From: CBDDFV01 sp965227335
GTDB lineage: Bacteria > Planctomycetota > Phycisphaerae > Phycisphaerales > SM1A02
Length of the DNA: 64,000 bases
Direction: 5' to 3'
NCBI GenBank assembly: GCA_965227335.1
Contig: CBDDFV010000012.1
Span: 620,001 to 684,000, forward strand
Shown: in pieces, positions 1-8,276 of the stretch
Layout: the number at the start of each line of letters is the position of its first letter
How positions within the stretch are numbered: the stretch's first letter is position 1
Position numbers and translations under genes: made by a program
Notes under the pieces: model-generated
Databases searched by the model: none
Told to the model about the DNA's origin: nothing
Seen by the model: only the letters and a program-made list of their open reading frames with translations

Positions 1-2184
1 CAGACGGACGGCAAGGTGACGCTCGCGGTGAACGCGAACGGCGACGGCTTCGTCGCCACGGACGGCTCCGGCGGATCGACCACCGAGTTCCGGTTCGAAG
101 GGGCGGGCCCCAACGGCGAGGAAACGCTCAACGACCTCGGCCTCAACGCCGCCGACGAGAACGATGACGATGTCATCGAAGGCGAGCAGATCACCATGCC
201 CGTCTCCGTGTCCTCCACCCAGACCCTGCAGGAAGTCATCGACCGGATCAACGACGCCGAGGACACCACCGGCGCGGCGAACGCCGGACGCATCTCCGCC
301 GCGATCAACGCCGCCGGCGACGGACTCGAGATCACCACCAACACCGGACTCGACTTCACGGTGGCCGGCGGCCCCGGACTTGCGGTCGGCGACAACGCGG
401 CGGCGGACCTGGGCATCGAGGGCGCCTCCGTCGCCGCCGTCCTCACCGGCGGCCGTCTCATCGAAACGCTCAACTCCTCGCTCGTCCGCAATCTCAACGG
501 CGGATCGGGCCTCACCGGAACCGCGACCTTCCAGGATCGCGACGGCGACAGCTTCGCCATCGACCTCACGACCCTGACCTCCGAATCGACCGACGGTTAT
601 CTCGACGAGATCAACACCCTGCTCGGCGCCAACAGCGTCGACATCACGGTCGGGCTGAGCAGCGCGGGCACGGGTCTCGCCGCGACCGACGCTTCCGGCG
701 GTTCGGGCAACCTGATCATCTCGGGCGACGGGGCGGACTCGCTGGGACTCACGACGGATCCCGCCGGCGTCGCGGCGAACTCGTTCACGGGCACGAACCT
801 GCAGCTGCAGTACATCAGCGGGGCCACGGCGCTGGCGGATCTGAACTACGGCCAGGGCGTCGGGACCGGCGTGTTCCGGGTCACCGACGGCTTCGGCGAC
901 TCCGCCGAGGTGTCGATCGATTCCGACTCCGTCACCCTGCTCGATGTGATCGCGGAGATCAACTCCAAGGGTCTGGCGATCAACGCCCGCATCAACGACA
1001 CCGGCGACGGCCTGCTCATCGAGGAGGATCTCTCCGGGGCCGGCGGCGAGACGCCGTTCGTGCCGATCAAAGTCGATTCGGTCAGCGGGACCGCGGCGGA
1101 GGATCTGAAGATCCGCGGCGAGGGCACCCTCAACGAGACGACCATCGACGGCTCCTACGAGATCAACCTCGCCCTCAACGCCAGCGACAGCCTCGACGAC
1201 ATCGTGGATGCGATCAACGAGGCCGGCGCGCCGATCTCCGCGACCATCATCAACGACGGCTCCGCCGGCGCCCCGTTCCGACTCGCCATCACCTCCGACG
1301 TCGCCGGCACCCGCGGCGACCTGCTGCTCACCAGCACGGGGGCCGATCTCGGTTTCTCGACCCTGACCAAGGCCCAGGACGCCAAGGTCTTCTTCGGGTC
1401 CGAGAACCCCGACGATGCGTTCCTCATCACCAGCGACACCAACACGATCACCGACATCGTCGACGGCGTGACCATCAACCTCCTCGCGTCGAGCCAGGAC
1501 CCCGTCGAGGTCAGCATCGAACGAACCAACGATGAGGCGGTCGGCGTCATCCTCGGCTTCGTCACCGCCTTCAACGACGCGATCGCGACGATCGACGAGT
1601 TCGACAACTACGACATCGACACCGAGGAGCGAGGCCTCCTGCTCGGCGACGGCACCACGTCCCGTGTGCGATCCGCCCTCTTCAATCTGCTCTTCCGCGA
1701 CGCCGAGAACCTCTCCACCCAGTACGACAGTCTCCGTGACGTCGGTCTCACCGTCGCCGCGGAGGGGACCATCGCCTTCGACGAGGATAAGTTCCGGGAC
1801 GCCCTCGACAGCGACCGACAGGCGGTGATCAACCTCTTCACGGCGGAGGATGAGGATCTTTCGTTCTCCGAGGAGATCGCCCCCGGCGTCACCGTGCTGT
1901 CCTCCAGCACCACCTCCACCGTGCGGGGGTTCGGCAAGATCATCGAGGACCTGCTCGACGGCTTCACCAACTCGATCAACGGCACGTTCAAGACGATCGA
2001 CGAATCGATCCAGACCCGCATCGACGTCGCCAACCAGCGGATCGAGGATTTCAACGAACGCATGGAGAACCGTCGTCAGCAACTCCAGCGGCAGTTCCTC
2101 GCCATGGAAACCGCGATCGCCCAGCTGCAGACGCAGAGCAGCGCGCTCGCGTCCCTGTCCAGTGCGACCGCGCTCGCCGGCTGA
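1..2184 (+). CDS. fliD: Flagellar hook-associated protein 2 (filament cap), 5' end cut by window
   Basis: FliD caps the tip of the growing flagellar filament and helps exported flagellin fold into place. The frame is open from base 1, so the N-terminus lies upstream; about 727 residues are visible. The middle holds repeated flagellin-hook-like segments (INxxG...AxINDxGDGL). The last 250 residues have the FliD C-terminal character: a DGV-INL patch, a VEVSIERTND-like strand, a long hydrophilic stretch, and a terminal coiled coil (RIEDFNERMENRRQQLQRQF) ending in the Gln/Ser/Ala-rich tail usual for FliD. It is longer than typical FliD (450-500 residues) because of extra hook-like repeats. The next gene is fliS, the usual partner. 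A GTG at 16 could be misread as a start, but the upstream codons are also open. Confidence 0.9.
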   Translation, partial: QTDGKVTLAVNANGDGFVATDGSGGSTTEFRFEGAGPNGEETLNDLGLNAADENDDDVIEGEQITMPVSVSSTQTLQEVIDRINDAEDTTGAANAGRISAAINAAGDGLEITTNTGLDFTVAGGPGLAVGDNAAADLGIEGASVAAVLTGGRLIETLNSSLVRNLNGGSGLTGTATFQDRDGDSFAIDLTTLTSESTDGYLDEINTLLGANSVDITVGLSSAGTGLAATDASGGSGNLIISGDGADSLGLTTDPAGVAANSFTGTNLQLQYISGATALADLNYGQGVGTGVFRVTDGFGDSAEVSIDSDSVTLLDVIAEINSKGLAINARINDTGDGLLIEEDLSGAGGETPFVPIKVDSVSGTAAEDLKIRGEGTLNETTIDGSYEINLALNASDSLDDIVDAINEAGAPISATIINDGSAGAPFRLAITSDVAGTRGDLLLTSTGADLGFSTLTKAQDAKVFFGSENPDDAFLITSDTNTITDIVDGVTINLLASSQDPVEVSIERTNDEAVGVILGFVTAFNDAIATIDEFDNYDIDTEERGLLLGDGTTSRVRSALFNLLFRDAENLSTQYDSLRDVGLTVAAEGTIAFDEDKFRDALDSDRQAVINLFTAEDEDLSFSEEIAPGVTVLSSSTTSTVRGFGKIIEDLLDGFTNSINGTFKTIDESIQTRIDVANQRIEDFNERMENRRQQLQRQFLAMETAIAQLQTQSSALASLSSATALAG

Positions 2185-2278
2185 CCCCGCATTACCGGAC
2201 CCCGGAACTCCCGGAACCCTCGGGAATATGCGGATCAGCGCTTGATCCCGCCCCTGATCCCAGCCGATAGCACTCCTG

Positions 2279-2776
2279 ATGTCGCCCCTCGAGCCGAACG
2301 CATATCTCCGTACGAAGGTCATGACGGCGAGCCCCGCCGAACTGCGTCTCATGCTGTTCGACGGCGCCATCAAGTTCGCCCGCCAGGGACGCACCGGCCT
2401 TGCGGAGAACGACTTCGAGGCCGCGTACACCGGCGTCACGAGCTGCCAGGAGATCGTGCTCGAACTCATCAACTCGCTGCGGCCGGAGCATGATCCGGAC
2501 CTCTGCGAGAAGCTGACCGCGTTGTACGTCTTCATGTACAACCGCCTCCTCGAAGCGAGCAGCCAGCGCAAGGCGGCGCTCGTCGACGAGGTCATAAAGC
2601 TGCTCGAGTACGAACGCGAGACGTGGGTCATGCTCATGAGCCGACTCGACGAACAACGGCACGCCGGCCCCCAGCCGCCCGCCGCGAGCACCCCCGCCGC
2701 GACCGCCCCCGCCGCCGCCAACCCCGCGCCCCCGGCCCCGGTCCCTCCGACCCGCTCCATCAGCATCCAGGGGTGA
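2279..2776 (+). CDS. fliS: Flagellin export chaperone FliS
   Basis: FliS binds newly made flagellin in the cytoplasm and keeps it unfolded for export. The first 125 residues form the FliS four-helix core: NAYLRTKVMTASPAELRLML near the start, then a helix with GAIKFARQG, then a second half with ALYVFMYNRLLEAS. It begins 94 bases after fliD, the classical fliD-fliS order. Residues from about 130 to 165 are a Pro/Ala-rich disordered tail that normal FliS (about 130 residues) lacks. The stop codon lies inside the first arm of a perfect hairpin (see terminator). Confidence 0.93.
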   Translation: MSPLEPNAYLRTKVMTASPAELRLMLFDGAIKFARQGRTGLAENDFEAAYTGVTSCQEIVLELINSLRPEHDPDLCEKLTALYVFMYNRLLEASSQRKAALVDEVIKLLEYERETWVMLMSRLDEQRHAGPQPPAASTPAATAPAAANPAPPAPVPPTRSISIQG

Positions 2777-2794
2777 TCCGCCGCCGGCGGATCA
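2774..2794 (+). terminator. Hairpin overlapping the fliS stop codon
   Basis: Perfect 9-base arms TGATCCGCC / GGCGGATCA around a 3-base loop; the TGA stop of fliS is the start of the left arm. No T-run follows, so it may act in mRNA 3'-end stability or together with the next hairpin. Confidence 0.45.
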
Positions 2795-2799
2795 GAGCA

Positions 2800-2823
2800 G
2801 GAGATGCCCGCGCGGGCGTCTCC
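2800..2823 (+). terminator. Second hairpin after fliS
   Basis: Arms GGAGATGCCCGC and GCGGGCGTCTCC pair over 12 bases with a single G-U wobble and almost no loop. It follows the first hairpin by 5 bases and probably marks the end of the fliD-fliS transcript. The T-tract is weak (CCGTTGTC). Confidence 0.5.
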
Positions 2824-2890
2824 CGTTGTCATGTCAGACACGGCTCAAACCAGCATCCCCTGCTCCCCTCGTCCCCTGCTCTCCTCCTCT

Positions 2891-2915
2891 CGCGTCGCTA
2901 CCCTGTAGCGACGCG
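2891..2915. promoter_or_regulatory. Perfect 11-bp inverted repeat directly before recO start
   Basis: CGCGTCGCTAC - CCT - GTAGCGACGCG, ending two bases before the GTG start codon. It contains a -10-like TACCCT. It could be an operator over a promoter, or an mRNA hairpin limiting access to the start codon; the sequence cannot tell these apart. Confidence 0.5.
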
Positions 2916-2917
2916 CC

Positions 2918-3676
2918 GTGCAGACGATCAAGGACATCGCGATTCCCATTCGCACATGGGACTACTCCGAGACCTCGCAGACGGTCAGCCTGTTCACCCG
3001 CGCCCACGGCGTGCTCCGCGGACTCGCCAAGGGCGCGAAACGCGAAAAGGGCGCGTTCTCCGGGGGAATCGAAGTCCTCACGCGCGGCGAGATCGTCGCC
3101 CTCGTCAAACCCGGACGCGACCTCGCCACCCTCACCGCCTGGGACCTGCAGGAACTCTTCCCCGCGATCCGAAAACGCATCGACGCCAACCAGACGGCGC
3201 TCTACATGGTCGACCTCGTCAATCACATGATGACCGCGGGCGACCCGCACCCCGAAGCGTTCGACCAGCTGCTCGTGTCCGTGCGTGCACTCGAAGACCA
3301 CGTCCGCGTCCCCGGCGCCCTGCTCGCCTTCCAGTGGACTCTCCTGCGCGAAGCCGGCTACCAGCCCGAACTCAACCGCGACGCCGTCACCGACCAGCCC
3401 CTGCCCGATGACGACACCTGGGCGTTCAGCCCCACCGCGGGCGGCGTCGCGGCGGACACCGGAACCGGCGACCGCTGGCGCGTCCGACGCACCACCATCC
3501 AACTCCTCCGCACGCTGCGCGATGACCCGACCGGGACGGATGACGCGACGTCGATGGACCTCGACCGCGCCAACCGCCTCCTCGCCGCGTACCTGCGCGA
3601 GATCCTCGGCGAAGCCCTGCCGACCATGCAACTGCTCTTCGGACCGGATATCGCCGCGCCGACCCGGCCCCGCTGA
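2918..3676 (+). CDS. recO: DNA repair protein RecO
   Basis: RecO helps RecF and RecR load RecA onto SSB-coated single-stranded DNA during gap repair. The 252-residue length matches the family. Residues 1-80 form the OB-fold: IRTWDYSETSQTVSLFTRAHG and LRGLAKGAKREKG are the typical patches. The rest is helical, ending in LLAAYLREILGE...PTMQLL, the usual RecO C-terminus. The central zinc-binding cysteines seen in many RecO proteins are absent; the matching segment reads WAFSPTAGGVAADTG without any Cys, as in some other lineages. The start is GTG; an 11-bp hairpin and a pyrimidine-rich tract precede it, with no clear Shine-Dalgarno. Confidence 0.88.
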   Translation: MQTIKDIAIPIRTWDYSETSQTVSLFTRAHGVLRGLAKGAKREKGAFSGGIEVLTRGEIVALVKPGRDLATLTAWDLQELFPAIRKRIDANQTALYMVDLVNHMMTAGDPHPEAFDQLLVSVRALEDHVRVPGALLAFQWTLLREAGYQPELNRDAVTDQPLPDDDTWAFSPTAGGVAADTGTGDRWRVRRTTIQLLRTLRDDPTGTDDATSMDLDRANRLLAAYLREILGEALPTMQLLFGPDIAAPTRPR

Positions 3677-3916
3677 GCCCCCGCCGACCAGTTCGCGCCG
3701 GCCCGCCCGGGGCCGCTCGCGGGACGATCTCCACAAAACGACGCCCCCGCCGAATAACGCGCCCGCCCAGATTGTTGACCAGGCGGTTCCCAATTGTGAC
3801 GGTTGGTCGTCGCAGGGGAATCCGGGCGTCGGCGTGGTCCGCCGTCACCGCCGCCCGAGCCGGTTCACACGAACCGCCGCACGGAAGAATCACGTTTCGT
3901 TCTCACCCCCGAGAAT

Positions 3917-3941
3917 GGCGCGTCGCACGGTGCGGCGCGCC
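3917..3941. terminator. GC-rich hairpin between convergent recO and fmdB
   Basis: GGCGCG..CGCA..TGCG..CGCGCC can fold into an interrupted stem, followed on the plus strand by GTTCTTCG. The 286-base stretch 3677-3962 holds no convincing gene; this hairpin is the only element I can support in it. Confidence 0.35.
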
Positions 3942-3962
3942 GTTCTTCGTGCGCCGACGAAG

Positions 3963-4337
3963 TCACTCCGCCGTCTTCCTCGCCTCGTTCGACTTCGGCT
4001 TCGACTTCGACTTCGAATCGGACGACGACGTCGTCTCGGTCTTCTTCGCGTCCGATTTCGAATCGCTCTTCGATTCGGACTTCGAATCGCCGGACGAGTC
4101 CGACTTCTTCTCCGACGCCTTCTTCTCCGCCTCGGCGCCCTTCTTGTACGACTCCGTGCGGTAGTCCGTCTCGTAGAAGCCGCCGCCCTTGAAGATCACG
4201 CCCGCCCCGGTGCCGATCAGACGCTCCAGCTTCAGCTTCCCGCACTCCGGACACTTCTTCTTCACCGGCGCGGTCATCGACTGGAACAACTCGAACTCGT
4301 GATCGCATGCGCGGCAGACGTATTCGTAAGTCGGCAT
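3963..4337 (-). CDS. FmdB-family zinc ribbon protein with Ser/Lys/Asp-rich tail
   Basis: Small putative regulatory or accessory protein of 124 residues. Residues 1-50 are the FmdB zinc ribbon: MPTYEYVCRACDHEFE with CxxC, then KKKCPECGK with the second CxxC. GGGFYETDYR is the usual motif that ends the domain. The last 55 residues are low-complexity repeats of Ser, Lys, Asp and Glu, likely disordered. It lies 4 bases after grpE on the same strand and is the last gene of the chaperone cluster. The exact function of FmdB proteins is unsettled. Confidence 0.88.
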   Translation of the reverse strand: MPTYEYVCRACDHEFELFQSMTAPVKKKCPECGKLKLERLIGTGAGVIFKGGGFYETDYRTESYKKGAEAEKKASEKKSDSSGDSKSESKSDSKSDAKKTETTSSSDSKSKSKPKSNEARKTAE

Positions 4338-4341
4338 CGAT

Positions 4342-4932
4342 TCAGTCCTCCGCCGGCGTGACCGACACCTTCGCGGGACGCAGCACCATGTCCTTCATGG
4401 CGTACCCCGCCTGCAGCAGGCCGGCGACATGATTCGGGTCCAGTCCCTCCGCAGGCTGACGCAGCATCGCCTCGTGACGGTTCGGATCGAACGGCTCGCC
4501 CGCGGCCGGCTCGATCTTCGCGACGCCGTGGCTCTCCAACGCCTTGTGAAACTCCTGCTTCACGAGAGCCAGCCCCTGCAGCAACTGCTCCACCGTCACC
4601 TCGTCACGGTTCTGCGCCAGAACGAGGTCGAACTGGTCAGCGACGTCGAGCAGCGAACGAATCACCCGCTGCATGCCGATCGACTCCGCCCGGGTCTCGT
4701 TCTCCCGGGCGCGACGCTGGAAGTTCGCGTAGTCCGCCAACGCCCGCTGACGCGCGGCGGATGCGTCGTCACGCTCGACCTCGAGCTGGTGGATCACCTG
4801 CGCGGCGCCGACGGTCAGATCGATGTCGTACTTCTCCGCGTACGACATCGCCATCGCTTCCGCCTGCGCATCAGCATCTTCCGTGTCGACGGGGCCGTTG
4901 TCTTCGAGATTTTCGTCGGATCGACTGCTCAT
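4342..4932 (-). CDS. grpE: Nucleotide exchange factor GrpE
   Basis: GrpE drives ADP release from the Hsp70 DnaK so the chaperone can cycle. The protein is 196 residues: an acidic N-terminus, a long coiled coil (about 40-110; DYANFQRRARENE is the hallmark), and the C-terminal beta domain (GVAKIEPAAGEPFDPNRHEAM, then GYAMKDMVLRPAKVSV). It starts 33 bases after dnaJ and ends 4 bases before fmdB, so it is probably co-transcribed with both. No dnaK gene is in the window. Confidence 0.95.
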   Translation of the reverse strand: MSSRSDENLEDNGPVDTEDADAQAEAMAMSYAEKYDIDLTVGAAQVIHQLEVERDDASAARQRALADYANFQRRARENETRAESIGMQRVIRSLLDVADQFDLVLAQNRDEVTVEQLLQGLALVKQEFHKALESHGVAKIEPAAGEPFDPNRHEAMLRQPAEGLDPNHVAGLLQAGYAMKDMVLRPAKVSVTPAED

Positions 4933-4965
4933 GGTGACTCAGTGGGGGGGAAGGTGCGGTCGGGT

Positions 4966-6114
4966 TCAGCCGCCGGTGACGGCGTCCTTGATCTTGTTCC
5001 AGAGCGACGGACGCTGCGGCGCGACGTCCACGTCCTCCAGCTCCGCGTACTCCTTGAGGAGGTTCCGCTGCTTGTCGTTGAGCTTGCGGGGCACGATGAG
5101 CTGCACGATCGCCGCGAGATCGCCGCGCTTCCCGGACCGGAGGTTCGGCAGGCCCTTCTCGCGCACGCGGAAGACCGCGCCATGCTGGGTGCCGGGCGGG
5201 ATGTCGATCGTGACCGGGCCGTCGAGGCCTTCGATATCGACCGATGCGCCGAGCGCCGCCTGCGAGAACGCAAGGGGCACGGCGGCGACGAGATGATCGT
5301 CCTCGCGTTCGAAGCGGGGGTGCTCGGCGATGCGGATGACGACGTGCAGGTCGCCGCGAATCCCCTGGCCGCCGGGGCTGACTTCCTGCGGCGGGGGTTC
5401 GCCCTCGCCGGTGAGACGGACGGCCTGTCCTTCGTGGACGCCGGCGGGGATGCGGACGGAGAGCTGTCGGCGGACCGAGACACGTCCGCGTCCGCGGCAG
5501 TCGCCGCATTTGTGCGTCACGACCTTGCCCCGTCCCTGGCAGTGGGGGCAGGCGGTGACCATCCGGAACATGCCGCCGAAGCCCTGCTGGGCGACCTTGC
5601 CCTGTCCCTGGCAGGTGGAGCAGGTCTCGGGAGATGAGCCGGGTTCGGCGCCGTTGCCGTTGCAGGTCTGGCAGACGTCGAGTCGTTTGAAGTCGACGTC
5701 GCGTTCGGTTCCTTCAAGCACGTCCTCGAGCGAGATCTCGACCTCGGTCTCGAGATCGTAGCCGCGGGGAACGCCGCCCCGCGTGCGTCGGCCGCGCGGC
5801 CCGTTCATCCCGCCGCCGAAGATGTCGTTGAACATCGAGAAGATGTCCTCGACGTTCATTGAGTTGAAGTCGTGTCCGGCCCGGCCGCGAAGTCCGGCGT
5901 GACCGTACTTGTCGTAGACCGCGCGTCGTTCGGCGTCCGACAGGACTTCGTACGCTTCGGCGGCTTCCTTGAATTTCGTTTCCGCGTCCGCGTTGTCGGG
6001 GTTGCGGTCGGGGTGGTGCTTCATCGCCAGCCGGCGATACGACCGCTTGATGTCGTCGGCGGACGCATCACGTTCAACGCCGAGGATCTCGTAGTAGTCG
6101 CGGGTCGTCGGCAT
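4966..6114 (-). CDS. dnaJ: Chaperone protein DnaJ (Hsp40)
   Basis: DnaJ delivers substrates to DnaK and stimulates its ATPase. All parts of a class I DnaJ are present in 382 residues: J domain (1-70) with the HPD motif in KHHPDRNPDN; Gly-rich linker (about 75-120); the zinc region with four CxxCxGxG units (CQTCNGNG, CSTCQGQG, CPHCQGRG, CGDCRGRG); and the two C-terminal substrate-binding domains with the PAGVHEGQ and PPGTQHG turns. It lies 116 bases downstream of groEL1 and 33 bases before grpE. Confidence 0.97.
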   Translation of the reverse strand: MPTTRDYYEILGVERDASADDIKRSYRRLAMKHHPDRNPDNADAETKFKEAAEAYEVLSDAERRAVYDKYGHAGLRGRAGHDFNSMNVEDIFSMFNDIFGGGMNGPRGRRTRGGVPRGYDLETEVEISLEDVLEGTERDVDFKRLDVCQTCNGNGAEPGSSPETCSTCQGQGKVAQQGFGGMFRMVTACPHCQGRGKVVTHKCGDCRGRGRVSVRRQLSVRIPAGVHEGQAVRLTGEGEPPPQEVSPGGQGIRGDLHVVIRIAEHPRFEREDDHLVAAVPLAFSQAALGASVDIEGLDGPVTIDIPPGTQHGAVFRVREKGLPNLRSGKRGDLAAIVQLIVPRKLNDKQRNLLKEYAELEDVDVAPQRPSLWNKIKDAVTGG

Positions 6115-6230
6115 GGCGAAGGTCCTTCGCGCTCAGCGGGGGAGCAGGGGCGGCCGGGGTCCCGAAGGGAACACGCCGCCGCGCTCGCGGGAGCGGCGAG
6201 CGCGGCGACGTCAGTTCCGCGAGGCGTTCG

Positions 6231-7841
6231 TCAGTGAATCGCCTCGGTGATCGCCTCGTCATCTTCCTTGAGATCGGTGACGACGACGTCGGTGGTGAGC
6301 ATGAGGCCGGCGACCGACGCGGCGTGCTGCAGCGCGGTGCGGGCCACAAGGGCGGGGTCGATGATGCCGGCCTTCACGAGGTCGGTGTACTCCTCGGTCG
6401 CGGCGTTGAAGCCGAAGCCGCCCTTGCCTTCGCGGACCTTCTCGACGACCACGTCGCCATCGACGCCGGCGTTCTCCGCGATCTGCTTCGCGGGGAGCGT
6501 CAGGGCGTCGGCGATGATGTCGAAGCCGAGCTTCTCGTCGCCCTTGGCCTTCTTGCGTCCCGCGTCGAGGGCGTCGAGGGCGCGGATGAACGCGACGCCG
6601 CCGCCCGGAACGTAGCCTTCCTTCGCCGCCGCGCGGGTGGCGTTGAGGGCGTCGTCGACGCGGTCCTTGCGTTCCTTCATCGCGGTCTCGGTCGAGCCGC
6701 CGACGTTGATGATCGCGACGCCGCCGGTCAGCTTCGCGAGCCGCTCCTGGAGCTTCTCGCGGTCGTAGTCGCTGGTGGAGCGTTCGATCTGGGTTTCGAT
6801 CTGGCGGGCCCGGGTGTCGATGTCGCCCTTCTTGCCGCCGCCCTTGATGATCGTGGCGCCGTCCTTGGTGATGATGATCTTCTTCGCCTTGCCGAGTTCG
6901 CTGACCTCGATGTCCTCGAGGTTGCGGCCGAGATCCTCGGAGAAGAACGTCCCGCCGGTCAGCGTGGCGATGTCGCCGAGCATGGCCTTGCGTCGGTCGC
7001 CAAAGCCCGGGGCTTTGACGGCGCAGACCTGGAGCACGCCCCGCAGACGGTTGACGACGAGCGCGGCGAGCGCTTCGTTCTCGACATCCTCCGCGATGAT
7101 CAGCAGCGGCTTGCTCGACGTCGCGACCTTGTTCAGCAGCGGAAGAAGATCGGCGAGGTTCGAGATCTTCTTCTCGTTGATGAGGATCTGGCAGTCCTCG
7201 AGCACGCACTCCGCCGACTTGGGATCGGTGATGAAGTAGGGGCTGAGGTAACCCTTGTCGAACGCCATCCCCTCGACGTACTCGAGGGTGGTCTCCGCGG
7301 ACTTGCCTTCCTCGACCTCGACCACGCCTTCCGGTCCGACCTTGGCGATCGCCTCGGCGATGATGCCGCCGATCTCCGCGTCATGGTTGGCGGAGACAGT
7401 CGCGACCTTCTGGTAGTCGGCCTTGCCCTTGCACTTCGCAGCCATGCCGTCGATCGCCTCGCCGGCGATCCGGGCGGCTTCGTTCACGCCCCGCTGCACG
7501 GCCACCGCGTTGGCGCCGGCGGTGACGAACTTCAGGCCCGAGTTGAAGATCGCGCCCGCGAGGACGGTCGCGGTGGTCGTCCCGTCGCCGGCCACCTCGC
7601 CGACCTTCTTCGCGACCTGATTGACCATCTTCGCGCCCATGTTCTCGAAAGGCTGCGGAAGCTCCACTTCCTTGGCGACGTTCACGCCGTCCTTGGTCAC
7701 GGTCGGACCGCCGAAGGACTTCTGCAGGACGACGTTGCGCCCCGCCGGTCCCATGGTGACGGCGACCGCCCGGGCGATCTGGTCCACGCCACGCTTGAAT
7801 TCCTGTTGCGCGGCGGCGTCAAACTTCATCTGCTTGGACAT
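6231..7841 (-). CDS. groEL: Chaperonin GroEL, copy 1 (no Gly-Met tail)
   Basis: 60-kDa chaperonin that encloses unfolded proteins with GroES in an ATP-driven cage. I start it at MSKQMKFDAAAQQ, 536 residues, because AGGAGC lies about 11 bases upstream; a longer open frame adds 13 unlikely residues. Family signatures: TMGPAGRNVVLQKSFGGPTV, GDGTTTATVLAGAIF (ATP site), and AAAKEGYVPGGGVAFIRAL. The C-terminus ends DLKEDDEAITEAIH and lacks the Gly-Gly-Met repeats common in GroEL. It is 58 bases downstream of groES. A divergent paralogue lies on the other side of groES. Confidence 0.96.
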   Translation of the reverse strand: MSKQMKFDAAAQQEFKRGVDQIARAVAVTMGPAGRNVVLQKSFGGPTVTKDGVNVAKEVELPQPFENMGAKMVNQVAKKVGEVAGDGTTTATVLAGAIFNSGLKFVTAGANAVAVQRGVNEAARIAGEAIDGMAAKCKGKADYQKVATVSANHDAEIGGIIAEAIAKVGPEGVVEVEEGKSAETTLEYVEGMAFDKGYLSPYFITDPKSAECVLEDCQILINEKKISNLADLLPLLNKVATSSKPLLIIAEDVENEALAALVVNRLRGVLQVCAVKAPGFGDRRKAMLGDIATLTGGTFFSEDLGRNLEDIEVSELGKAKKIIITKDGATIIKGGGKKGDIDTRARQIETQIERSTSDYDREKLQERLAKLTGGVAIINVGGSTETAMKERKDRVDDALNATRAAAKEGYVPGGGVAFIRALDALDAGRKKAKGDEKLGFDIIADALTLPAKQIAENAGVDGDVVVEKVREGKGGFGFNAATEEYTDLVKAGIIDPALVARTALQHAASVAGLMLTTDVVVTDLKEDDEAITEAIH

Positions 7842-7899
7842 AACGACTCTGGCTCCTGCCGGAGGTGAACGGTTCTTCAATCAGCGTCCGAGGCGCGGC

Positions 7900-8190
7900 T
7901 CAGCCGTCGAGGACGCCCAGGAGTTCGGACTCGCGCATGATCAGGTGCGACGCGTCCTTGATCTCGATTTCGGTGCCGGCGTACTTGCCGAAGACGACCG
8001 TGTCGCCCTTCTTGACGGAGGGCTTCACGCGTTCGCCGCTGTCCAGCAGCTTGCCCGGCCCGACGGCGACCACCTTGCCCTGGATCGGCTTTTCCTTCGC
8101 GGATTCCGGCAGGTAGATGCCCGAGGCGGTCTTCGTGTCAGCCTGGATCGGCTTGATCAGAATGCGGTCTTCGAGAGGCTTGACGGCCAT
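7900..8190 (-). CDS. groES: Co-chaperonin GroES
   Basis: GroES is the heptameric lid of the GroEL cage. I start at MAVKPLEDRILIKP (96 residues), the normal length; the open frame runs 13 codons further upstream without family similarity. Typical patches are KTASGIYLPESAKEKP (the mobile loop region), GKVVAVGPGK, VKKGDTVVFGKYAGTEI and IMRESELLGVL at the end. It sits between the two groEL genes, 86 bases after groEL2 and 58 bases before groEL1, so one lid protein may serve both rings. Confidence 0.96.
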   Translation of the reverse strand: MAVKPLEDRILIKPIQADTKTASGIYLPESAKEKPIQGKVVAVGPGKLLDSGERVKPSVKKGDTVVFGKYAGTEIEIKDASHLIMRESELLGVLDG

Positions 8191-8276
8191 GACTGTGATC
8201 TCCAGTACGCTCGCGTGCTCGCGAGTCAAATCTTCGTTCGTGTGTCTCGTCGCGTGGTGGGGGGCGAACCGGCTTC

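Noticed and set aside
6234..7868. 544-codon plus-strand frame over groEL1 (and a similar one over groEL2)
   Set aside because: Antisense shadow of a certain GroEL gene; no start signal and no motif.
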